Shown here piece by piece: positions 1 to 4,489 of a stretch of 6,451 nucleotides of DNA (within the stretch, counting starts at the first letter, position 1; the number at the start of each line of letters is the position of its first letter). The position numbers were made by a program, and so were the translations under genes. The DNA is from CAYWKL01 sp964459095 (GTDB lineage Bacteria > Patescibacteriota > Microgenomatia > Daviesbacterales > UBA10151): the NCBI GenBank assembly GCA_964459095.1, contig CAYWKL010000047.1, forward strand, positions 1 to 6,451, in the 5' to 3' direction. The notes beneath the pieces are model-generated. The model had not been told where the DNA came from. It did no database searches and saw only the letters and a program-made list of their open reading frames with translations.

Positions 1-1137
1 TGCCAAAGGCTTCATCTCATATGGATAATCAGTTACAAAAGTAGGTTGTATTATACTTGGCCTTGCTACTTCCTTATAAAGTTCATCGCAAAGGGGTCCA
101 TACCCTACAACTCCGTGCAGCTCAATTTTCAATTCTTTTTCTTTTATTACCTTTATCAGATCTCGCTCTGTGGTAACTGTATCTAAATCAATTCCTGAGT
201 GCTCTTTTACAATTTGTGTGAAAGTTACTCTGTTAAAAGGAAGGGTGAAATTTAATTTTTTCCCCTCAAATTCTAATTTATATGACCCATGTATCTCTTT
301 TACAACTTTAGAAACCATCTCTTCTGTAAGTTTCATCAAGTCCTCATAATCTGCATAAGCCCAGTAAAATTCCAATTGAGTAAATTCAGGGTTGTGTTGC
401 CTATCTATTCCCTCATTTCTAAAGTCTTTGCAAATCTCAAAGACTTTTTCAAAACCTCCAACAATTAATCTCTTTAAATAAAGTTCATCTGAGATTCTTA
501 AAAATAAATTTGTGCCCAGGGTGTTGTGATGAGTTTTAAAAGGCTTTGCTGTTGCACCTCCGTATATTGGCTGCAACGTTGGAGTTTCAACCTCCACAAA
601 TCCTTTTTCTTCCATAAATCTTCTTAAAAATGAAATAACTTTGTGTCTTACATTAAATACTTTTCTTACCTCTGGATTAATTATTAAATCAACATATCTT
701 TGTCTGTAGCGCTCTTCAACATCTTCTAAACCATACCAAGCAGAAGGAAGGGGTCTTGTAGATTTTGTAAGCAAGTTATAATTTTTTACTTTTACAGTAA
801 TTTCTCCTGCATTAGTTTTAAAAACTTCTCCTAAGCTTTCTACAAAATCTCCAATATCAAAATTAGCAAGTAGATCATATTTTTCTCCAGGTAGCTCATT
901 TTGGGAAAAAAATAGTTGAATTTTCCCTGATTCATCCTCTAAATCCGCAAAAGTGATTTTCCCATGCGGACGAAGCGATCTGATTCTTCCAGCAACTATT
1001 ACTTTTTTCCCTAAAGATTTTCTTGCATCTAAAATTTTATTTTTTCTGTTAACTTTTGCTGTATAAGGGTCAATTCCCAGCTTTTTAATATTGTTTAGCT
1101 TTTTAAGTCTTTCTTTTTGAATTTGATCAAGTGCCAT
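1..1137 (-). CDS. lysS: Lysyl-tRNA synthetase, class II (3' end cut by window edge)
   Basis: Attaches lysine to tRNA-Lys using ATP, in the cytoplasm. The first 379 codons are present; the family is usually about 490-510 aa, so roughly the last 110-130 residues, including class II motif 3, lie outside the window. Visible parts in order are an N-terminal helix (MALDQIQKERLKKL), the OB-fold anticodon-binding domain (about 45-125), motif 1 (FVEVETPTLQP, 180-190), and the highly diagnostic motif 2 block with FEICKDFRNEG (233-243) and HNPEFTQLEFYWAYADY (248-264). The last visible residues (FVTDYPYEMKPLA) match the conserved FxTDYPxExxPLA stretch. The ATG at 1137 is the only reasonable start. A GAGG lies just 2 bases before it, too close for a normal Shine-Dalgarno, while a TATACT box lies 7 bases before it. 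The gene is 40 bases downstream of tRNA-Glu on the same strand with no terminator between, so read-through from the tRNA promoter is also possible. Identification is from family motifs and is very secure. Confidence 0.97.
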   Translation of the reverse strand, partial: MALDQIQKERLKKLNNIKKLGIDPYTAKVNRKNKILDARKSLGKKVIVAGRIRSLRPHGKITFADLEDESGKIQLFFSQNELPGEKYDLLANFDIGDFVESLGEVFKTNAGEITVKVKNYNLLTKSTRPLPSAWYGLEDVEERYRQRYVDLIINPEVRKVFNVRHKVISFLRRFMEEKGFVEVETPTLQPIYGGATAKPFKTHHNTLGTNLFLRISDELYLKRLIVGGFEKVFEICKDFRNEGIDRQHNPEFTQLEFYWAYADYEDLMKLTEEMVSKVVKEIHGSYKLEFEGKKLNFTLPFNRVTFTQIVKEHSGIDLDTVTTERDLIKVIKEKELKIELHGVVGYGPLCDELYKEVARPSIIQPTFVTDYPYEMKPLA

Positions 1138-1144
1138 AGCCTCA

Positions 1145-1150
1145 AGTATA
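1145..1150 (-). promoter_or_regulatory. Candidate -10 box for lysS (leaderless type)
   Basis: On the minus strand this reads TATACT, 5 of 6 matches to the bacterial -10 consensus, and ends 7 bases before the lysS ATG. Transcription would then start at or next to the start codon. No good -35 box is seen at the expected distance. It fits the same spacing seen at other starts in this window. Confidence 0.45.
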
Positions 1151-1177
1151 TCTGAAGCTAAGTTTTTTTTAAAGAAG

Positions 1178-1251
1178 TACCGCGTACGGGAGTTGAACCC
1201 GTGATTTTCGGGATGAGAACCCGATGTCCTAGGCCACTAGACGAACGCGGC
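1178..1251 (-). tRNA. tRNA-Glu, anticodon CUC
   Basis: A complete 74-nt cloverleaf is visible on the minus strand. The acceptor stem GCCGCGT pairs with ACGCGGT (first pair a G-U wobble), followed by discriminator A73. The D arm is GTCTAGTGGCCTAGGAC, as in bacterial tRNA-Glu. The anticodon stem TCGGG/CCCGA holds loop TTCTCAT, which places CTC at positions 34-36. The variable loop has 5 nt. The T arm is ACGGG/CCCGT with loop TTCAACT. CCA is not encoded (the next bases are CTT), so it must be added after transcription. CUC reads GAG codons. A promoter directly upstream gives a leader of only a few bases, and lysS follows 40 bases downstream. Confidence 0.96.
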
Positions 1252-1260
1252 GTATGCTAA

Positions 1261-1289
1261 ATTCTATCAGAAATAGCCTCAAGTTCCAA
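1261..1289 (-). promoter_or_regulatory. Promoter of tRNA-Glu
   Basis: On the minus strand a -35 box TTGGAA (1284-1289) and a -10 box TAGAAT (1261-1266) are separated by exactly 17 bases. The -10 box ends 9 bases before the first base of the tRNA, so the predicted start leaves a 5' leader of only about 2-3 bases for RNase P to remove. Confidence 0.7.
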
Positions 1290-1306
1290 TTTTTAAAATT
1301 AGGGAG

Positions 1307-1888
1307 CTAGGCTACTTTTTCTAAACGTGCAGGAATTGAGATAGGAATAATATTACTTGATCCTTTTAGTCTTTCAGAATACCTTGAGCTTTGCCCTGAT
1401 GGATCTGTAATCTCAACATTTACTCTTGGGTTTGCAGCACTAAACATTGCTTCACTAATCTCATGACCATAGGCTGTCCCTTTAACTTCAATAAGCGCCG
1501 CAACTGCATGAATTATTTCTTCTTTTCCAGAGAGTAAACTTCTTGCCGCTGCAGCAGCAGCTCCTGGATCTTGTCCCATGGCTCGCACTAAAGCCACATC
1601 ATATCCTGTTCCATTACAACCATGAGCATCAGGGGCCATAGCCGCAGCCGCACTAAAAAGAGGGAACTCTGTTTTCCCTAAATAACCAGGTCCAGGTATT
1701 CTTGAAGCTAGTTTTGGCAGAATCCCATCTTCAGCGCCTGCAACAGCATGCCGTGCCTCATGATCTGCTGTTTCTCCAGGTTCTACATTCTCATAAGGAT
1801 CATCAATTTCTGCCTGAGCAGTCCACCCAGGAGCAATCTCTATTATCCCAGCTCCTACTTGAACTTCAACTTGAATCTCTCTACTCAT
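1307..1888 (-). CDS. Small stand-alone FtsH-like (peptidase M41-type) metalloprotease domain
   Basis: A 193-aa protein. Residues 43-51 read HEARHAVAG, a zinc-protease HExxH motif very close to the HEAGHAxxA of FtsH (M41). After it, GYDVALVRAMG (95-105) resembles the M41 segment that carries the third zinc ligand, an Asp, here D97. The stretch VAALIEVKGTAYGHEI (129-144) resembles the FtsH C-terminal region with its ExKGTLxGEEI pattern. Proposed ligands are H43, H47 and D97, with E44 as catalytic base. FtsH is about 600 aa with two membrane segments and an AAA+ ATPase; none of these is present. The ligand spacing (50 residues from H47 to D97) is shorter than in FtsH (about 73, from memory). The protein is Ala-rich in the middle and has no signal peptide or membrane segment. 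The start is ATG at 1888, with TATAAT 6 bases upstream and no Shine-Dalgarno. The fold assignment is inferred from motifs; substrate and partner are unknown. Confidence 0.72.
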   Translation of the reverse strand: MSREIQVEVQVGAGIIEIAPGWTAQAEIDDPYENVEPGETADHEARHAVAGAEDGILPKLASRIPGPGYLGKTEFPLFSAAAAMAPDAHGCNGTGYDVALVRAMGQDPGAAAAAARSLLSGKEEIIHAVAALIEVKGTAYGHEISEAMFSAANPRVNVEITDPSGQSSRYSERLKGSSNIIPISIPARLEKVA

Positions 1889-1894
1889 ACTGAA

Positions 1895-1900
1895 ATTATA
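1895..1900 (-). promoter_or_regulatory. -10 box of the M41-like gene, leaderless spacing
   Basis: The minus strand reads TATAAT, a perfect -10 consensus, followed by six bases (TTCAGT) and then the ATG. Initiation at the normal distance would fall on the A of the start codon. There is no Shine-Dalgarno. No convincing -35 box is present at 16-18 bases; a TTGACT lies only 8 bases upstream. Confidence 0.65.
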
Positions 1901-1937
1901 CTACTATAAGTCAAAAATCTATAGTCCTGCAAATAAT

Positions 1938-1954
1938 ATATACTAAAAGTATAT
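1938..1954. repeat. Inverted repeat across the DUF1361 start, containing a -10-like box
   Basis: ATATACT, AAA, AGTATAT is a perfect 7-bp inverted repeat with a 3-base centre. Its right arm runs into the ATG at 1953. The left arm holds TATACT (1939-1944), a plausible plus-strand -10 box ending 8 bases before the ATG. It could be an operator in the 64-base divergent spacer, a small RNA hairpin, or chance in AT-rich DNA. Confidence 0.4.
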
Positions 1955-2558
1955 GTATTTTGTTTTAGATAATCTTTCCTGGATGTCTTTTAATATCTTC
2001 CTAGCATTATTGGGTGTTGTATTTGGCTGGATGTTTTTTTATTCAAGAAAACCTTTAATTTCTTTAGTCTTTTTTATCCTTTGGGTTTTATTTATTCCAA
2101 ACACAATTTATTTAATAACTGACTTGCAGCATTTTCCAGCTCAGTGGATTAAAGTTGACCTTTTATCAAAATTACTTTTAATTTTTGAGTATGGAACTTT
2201 AACTTGCATAGGAATTATTACTTTCATTGTTAGTATGTACCCTGTTGATAAAGTTTTTGGCGAATTTCACTTAAAGAAAAAATCTGAAATTAAATTTCTA
2301 ATTTTAATTCTAGTTAATTTATTCATAGCTTTTGCGCTAGTTTTAGGAAAATACCAGAGGACTCATTCTTGGTATGTGTTTTCTGATTTCTCTCAAGTTT
2401 TATCAGATGCTTTCACAGTCTTTAAAACTCCCCCACTTTTGATTATGGTTTTGTTTTTAGGTGTTGTTATTAATTTAGTTTATTTTGGATTTAAACATGT
2501 AGTTTTAGTTAAAGTAAGTAAAAAGAATACTAAAATTTCCCTGAATAATCACTTCTGA
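1953..2558 (+). CDS. DUF1361 family integral membrane protein
   Basis: A 201-aa, strongly hydrophobic protein with about five membrane segments, roughly at 13-31, 34-54, 70-94, 114-133 and 160-182. The DUF1361 signature is clear: LFIPNTIYLITDLQHF at 46-61 matches the family's LFxPNxPYxITDLxHL, and LGKYQRTHSW at 131-140 matches its later LGRxxRxxSWD region. A lysine/asparagine-rich tail (187-201) probably lies in the cytoplasm. The family's molecular function is not known to me. The ATG at 1953 has no Shine-Dalgarno but has TATACT 8 bases upstream. A later in-frame ATG at residue 11 would still keep the first membrane segment, so the exact start is uncertain. The gene is divergent from the M41-like gene and ends one base before the end of the convergent cupin gene. 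Confidence 0.82.
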   Translation: MYFVLDNLSWMSFNIFLALLGVVFGWMFFYSRKPLISLVFFILWVLFIPNTIYLITDLQHFPAQWIKVDLLSKLLLIFEYGTLTCIGIITFIVSMYPVDKVFGEFHLKKKSEIKFLILILVNLFIAFALVLGKYQRTHSWYVFSDFSQVLSDAFTVFKTPPLLIMVLFLGVVINLVYFGFKHVVLVKVSKKNTKISLNNHF

Positions 2559-2559
2559 A

Positions 2560-2976
2560 TTAACTGATAACTATAACCCGCTCAACATCTTTTAGAGTTT
2601 GCTTACTATTTGCAAGCTCTATTAAACTAGCACCATTTTTGGAGAAGTTCTTAATAGCATGGGGTACAAATGGGGGAATTAAGAAAGCAAAAAGCTCTCC
2701 ACTAGGATTCATTCTTTCCATCTTCAGCTTCTTTTTCTCATCTAACCAATAAATCTTAAGCCCCTCCCCTATCCCTACAAACACTTCTGTTCTTTTGTGT
2801 TTGTGATTACCACCCACCTGGTTAGGGGCAATATAAACAATTGACTGATCAACTCTACTGAAGTTTTCGGGAACAGGTATATCATCAAAACTTAAAACAA
2901 AATTCCCATTTTCCTTTTTATAGGAAGGGTCAATTTTAATTTTCTTTATACGTAGTAAAGCTTTGCTTATATTCAT
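2560..2976 (-). CDS. RmlC-like cupin protein, sugar epimerase/isomerase-like
   Basis: A 138-aa single-domain cupin. Cupin motif 1 is GGNHKHKRTEVFVGIGEG (55-72), with metal-ligand candidates H58, H60 and E64. Motif 2 is IPPFVPHAIKN (100-110), with H106 as fourth ligand. The GNHxHKxTE...IPPxxxHxIxN pattern resembles the cupin domains of capsule and nucleotide-sugar enzymes (WbjC/CapF C-terminal, WxcM/QdtA types), but I cannot assign a substrate. The frame stays open to 3048, but the extra 24 codons would be encoded by an intrinsic terminator and its flank, so I place the start at ATG 2976. There is no Shine-Dalgarno better than AGAAAG next to the ATG and no -10 box at leaderless distance. The start is 9 bases after the terminator's U-run, so expression may need read-through of the structured leader upstream. 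It ends tail to tail with DUF1361 with a one-base gap. Confidence 0.8.
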   Translation of the reverse strand: MNISKALLRIKKIKIDPSYKKENGNFVLSFDDIPVPENFSRVDQSIVYIAPNQVGGNHKHKRTEVFVGIGEGLKIYWLDEKKKLKMERMNPSGELFAFLIPPFVPHAIKNFSKNGASLIELANSKQTLKDVERVIVIS

Positions 2977-2985
2977 CTTTCTAAC

Positions 2986-3016
2986 AAAAAAGCCTGCTTT
3001 GACCACAGGCTTTTTT
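2986..3016 (-). terminator. Intrinsic terminator in front of the cupin gene
   Basis: On the minus strand, AAAAAAGCCTG (3016-3006) pairs perfectly with CAGGCTTTTTT (2996-2986) around a 9-base loop, an 11-bp stem ending in six U. The symmetry would also let it work on the plus strand, but no plus-strand gene leads into it. It ends the RNA that starts near 3178 and lies just before the cupin start codon, as in an attenuator. Confidence 0.85.
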
Positions 3017-3178
3017 GTCTGTCTGTCCTTTTTTCCAAATCTATTCAAGCCTTTGGAGAGGACTTACCAGAAAGGACTCCTGTTTTTAGACAAGAATCCA
3101 AGGGTGTCCCTAAAAGAAAATTTCTCTAGAACCCTTGTTCCTCTAGGTAAGCTCAGAGCATGCATTCCCTGAACTCCT
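2986..3178 (-). ncRNA. Structured RNA, unassigned class: riboswitch/attenuator leader or ~190-nt small RNA
   Basis: The minus-strand RNA from the promoter at 3184-3210 to the terminator can fold into nested stems. P1: GUUCAGG (3174-3168) with CUUGAAU (3049-3043). P2: GCUUACC (3152-3146) with GGUAAGU (3068-3062). Inside P2, P3: CAAGGGU (3137-3131) with ACCCUUG (3105-3099), capped by an AU hairpin (CUAGAGAA with UUCUUUUAG). P4: GGAUUCUUGU (3099-3090) with ACAGGAGUCC (3083-3074) and a 6-nt loop. P3 and P4 abut, giving a three-way junction under P2, and an internal bubble separates P1 from P2. Several pairs are G-U on the minus strand and would be A-C mismatches on the plus strand, supporting the strand. 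I see no hallmark of T-box, TPP, FMN, SAM, cobalamin, tmRNA, SRP or RNase P RNA. P1, bubble and size faintly recall 6S RNA. The folding was done by eye. Confidence 0.55.
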
Positions 3179-3183
3179 TAAAG

Positions 3184-3210
3184 ATAATACTTTTAATTAC
3201 TAGTTGTCAA
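3184..3210 (-). promoter_or_regulatory. Promoter of the structured RNA
   Basis: On the minus strand a perfect -35 box TTGACA (3205-3210) and a -10 box TATTAT (3184-3189, 5 of 6) are separated by 15 bases, slightly short. The -35 box overlaps the TGA stop of the gene upstream. Initiation is expected near 3177-3179, so the RNA would begin with or within AAGGAG. Confidence 0.6.
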
Positions 3211-3638
3211 ATTCTGCCTCGAATCCCACCCGGAACACCTCTTGGCATCTCACCTGGTGCTAAACCAAATTGTCTTTGATTTAAATCCTCAAGACTAGTT
3301 ACTCCATAACTTAACATTGTCAGTGAAGTTTTTGTAACTCTTTCTAATGCTGCTTTTGCACCATTCATTCGAGCATAACCACGACTTACTATATCTTCAG
3401 CAATAGAATAATATTGATGCCTACCATCAGGCCCTGGGTTCTCGTCCAAATAATCAAGGATGTCATTAAATCTTAAGCTATTCCAACGCCTTGTACACAA
3501 ATCTTCTGCAGTCTCGAGAACACCAATTATTCTAGCTTCATATCCTACGCGAATGTTCAGGGGAATTCTACGAAACACATCTGAACAATCAGCTGCTTCA
3601 GGAACAACCTGCTCAATCTTAACTCTCTCAGCACTCAC
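3207..3638 (-). CDS. Unrecognised 143-aa protein with RNA polymerase alpha-CTD-like pattern
   Basis: I do not recognise a named family. Residues 25-47 (IPLNIRVGYEARIIGV, then LETAEDL) have the spacing of the RNA polymerase alpha C-terminal domain, whose core reads LxxSVRxYNxLKRAGIxTVxDL. A second similar piece, MLSYGVTSLEDL, is at 108-119. Between them is a Tyr/Asp-rich linker (DYLDENPGPDGRHQYYSIAEDI), and the tail is Gly/Arg/Pro-rich (PRGVPGGIRGRI). No signal peptide or membrane segment is seen. I chose GTG at 3638 because a TGG-TATAAT extended -10 box lies 6 bases upstream. The frame is open further upstream to 3713, but that extension would encode the promoter and overlap the isomerase gene. 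If the resemblance is real, it could bind DNA or the transcription machinery. Gene existence is likely; the function is a guess. Confidence 0.62.
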   Translation of the reverse strand: MSAERVKIEQVVPEAADCSDVFRRIPLNIRVGYEARIIGVLETAEDLCTRRWNSLRFNDILDYLDENPGPDGRHQYYSIAEDIVSRGYARMNGAKAALERVTKTSLTMLSYGVTSLEDLNQRQFGLAPGEMPRGVPGGIRGRI

Positions 3639-3644
3639 CCAAAA

Positions 3645-3653
3645 ATTATACCA
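3645..3653 (-). promoter_or_regulatory. Extended -10 promoter of the 143-aa gene, leaderless spacing
   Basis: The minus strand reads TGGTATAAT, a perfect -10 box with the TGn extension, followed by six bases (TTTTGG) and GTG. No -35 box is seen, which extended -10 promoters tolerate. It lies between the 3' end of the isomerase gene (3662) and the start codon, giving this gene its own promoter. Confidence 0.65.
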
Positions 3654-3661
3654 CTTAAAAA

Positions 3662-4336
3662 TCAAAGAGAATTTGAAGATTGTTTTTCGGCAAATTCTTT
3701 TGCAGTTATCCAAATAGGTTCTGGCAAGTCTTTATAGCGAGGATTAGGAATAGTTTTGATTTCTCCATTATCTTTTGTTAAATAGTAAGCAAGTCCCTGC
3801 AGAGCCTTTATGTCTTCATAATCAGAAGGGGAGTGGCCTAAGGTCCAGTTGTCAAAAGAAATTAAAGGTAAATCCCCTACATTACTCCAAGAGTGTCCCC
3901 ACTCAGGAGTGATTAATATTTCATCTCCTGGATCAGCCTTTATAAGATAAACTTTCCTAACTTTAATTTTTATCCACTGACCATTTTCTATAAATTTAGA
4001 CTGAAGTTGTAAAACTCCTTTACCAGCTACTAGAAAGTAAGTTTCATTTACATTAGTCCCATGATAATGACCAAAAGTTTTAGGAAACTCTCCACCCGCA
4101 CTGAGCGGACTTGTGGTGAGTATAGTCGAACCAGCCGAAGTGTATAAACCTGGTGTTATTAAAGTAACATTTGCCCATACTTTTTTGTCATCCTGAGGCG
4201 CGGGCCCCTTTAGGGAGGAAGAATCTGATATTTCTGAAAAGACCCAATAAACAGGATCAGGACCAGTAGCGCTTCGGTCCATTAGCACAGACTTATTACC
4301 CTCTAAATCCCTAATTGACCCAAGTTTCATTGTCAT
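3662..4336 (-). CDS. pgiA: Glucose-6-phosphate isomerase, cupin type
   Basis: Interconverts glucose 6-phosphate and fructose 6-phosphate with a metal-dependent cupin fold, unrelated to classical Pgi. In the 224-aa product, PKTFGHYHGTNVNETYFLV (85-103) carries the family motif GHYHxxxxxxE with ligand candidates H90, H92 and E98. The second cupin motif, PGDEILITPEWGHSWSNVGD (136-155), supplies H148. This matches archaeal-type PGI (GHYH..., then PPYWAHxxxNxGD), and the length is somewhat above the ~190 aa of the archaeal enzymes. Downstream, GLAYYLTKDNGEIKTIPNPRY also fits the family's end. The start is ATG 4336; ATG 4330 and an in-frame TTG at 4348 are alternatives, and no Shine-Dalgarno is seen. 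It is divergent from zwf, whose enzyme uses the same substrate, which supports the assignment. The gene symbol is by analogy with archaeal pgiA. Confidence 0.87.
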   Translation of the reverse strand: MTMKLGSIRDLEGNKSVLMDRSATGPDPVYWVFSEISDSSSLKGPAPQDDKKVWANVTLITPGLYTSAGSTILTTSPLSAGGEFPKTFGHYHGTNVNETYFLVAGKGVLQLQSKFIENGQWIKIKVRKVYLIKADPGDEILITPEWGHSWSNVGDLPLISFDNWTLGHSPSDYEDIKALQGLAYYLTKDNGEIKTIPNPRYKDLPEPIWITAKEFAEKQSSNSL

Positions 4337-4373
4337 TAAGTTTTGCAAAAAACTTATTTAAAATCAAGACAAC

Positions 4374-4385
4374 TGTGTTAACACA
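4374..4385. promoter_or_regulatory. Palindrome between pgiA and zwf, possible operator
   Basis: TGTGTTAACACA is a perfect 12-bp palindrome, 38 bases upstream of the isomerase ATG and 104 bases upstream of the zwf ATG. A partial copy, TGTGTCAACGAA (4408-4419, 9 of 12 identical), lies 34 bases further along. The arrangement suggests a dimeric regulator acting on one or both divergent genes, but no regulator is encoded in the window. Confidence 0.4.
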
Positions 4386-4453
4386 AATTTAAGCGATAGC
4401 GGATTTTTGTGTCAACGAAGGATTCGGCTTGTTTCTTAATTCTTAGATCTATC

Positions 4454-4480
4454 TTGACGATCGCAAGCTTTGCTTATATT
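4454..4480 (+). promoter_or_regulatory. Promoter of zwf
   Basis: A -35 box TTGACG (4454-4459) and a -10 box TATATT (4475-4480) are separated by 15 bases. The -10 box ends 9 bases before the ATG at 4490, so the mRNA leader would be only about 2-4 bases and cannot hold a Shine-Dalgarno. Confidence 0.55.
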
Positions 4481-4489
4481 CTTACCACA

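Noticed and set aside
1285..1302. AT-rich hairpin (CCTAATTTT/AAAATTGG) after the M41-like stop codon as a terminator.
   Set aside because: It has no following U-run and weak pairing, and it overlaps the -35 box of the tRNA promoter.
1702..1893. Plus-strand 63-codon frame.
   Set aside because: It lies antisense inside the M41-like gene, with a low-complexity Gln/Leu-rich translation and no promoter; it is a shadow frame.
2977..3048. N-terminal extension of the cupin protein up to 3048.
   Set aside because: These codons are the intrinsic terminator and its flank; the cupin fold does not need them.
2963..3172. Plus-strand 69-codon frame across the spacer.
   Set aside because: It is antisense to the structured RNA and reads through the terminator; G-U pairing supports the minus strand.
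3639..3713. Upstream extension of the 143-aa protein to 3713.
   Set aside because: It would encode the extended -10 box and overlap the end of pgiA; GTG 3638 fits the promoter spacing.
3460..3717. Plus-strand 85-codon frame.
   Set aside because: It is the antisense shadow of the 143-aa gene and the end of pgiA, with no start signal.
4409..4489. 27-residue hydrophobic N-terminal extension of Zwf from GTG 4409, resembling a signal peptide.
   Set aside because: The stretch contains the -35/-10 promoter, the family starts at the ATG 4490 equivalent, and the enzyme is cytoplasmic.
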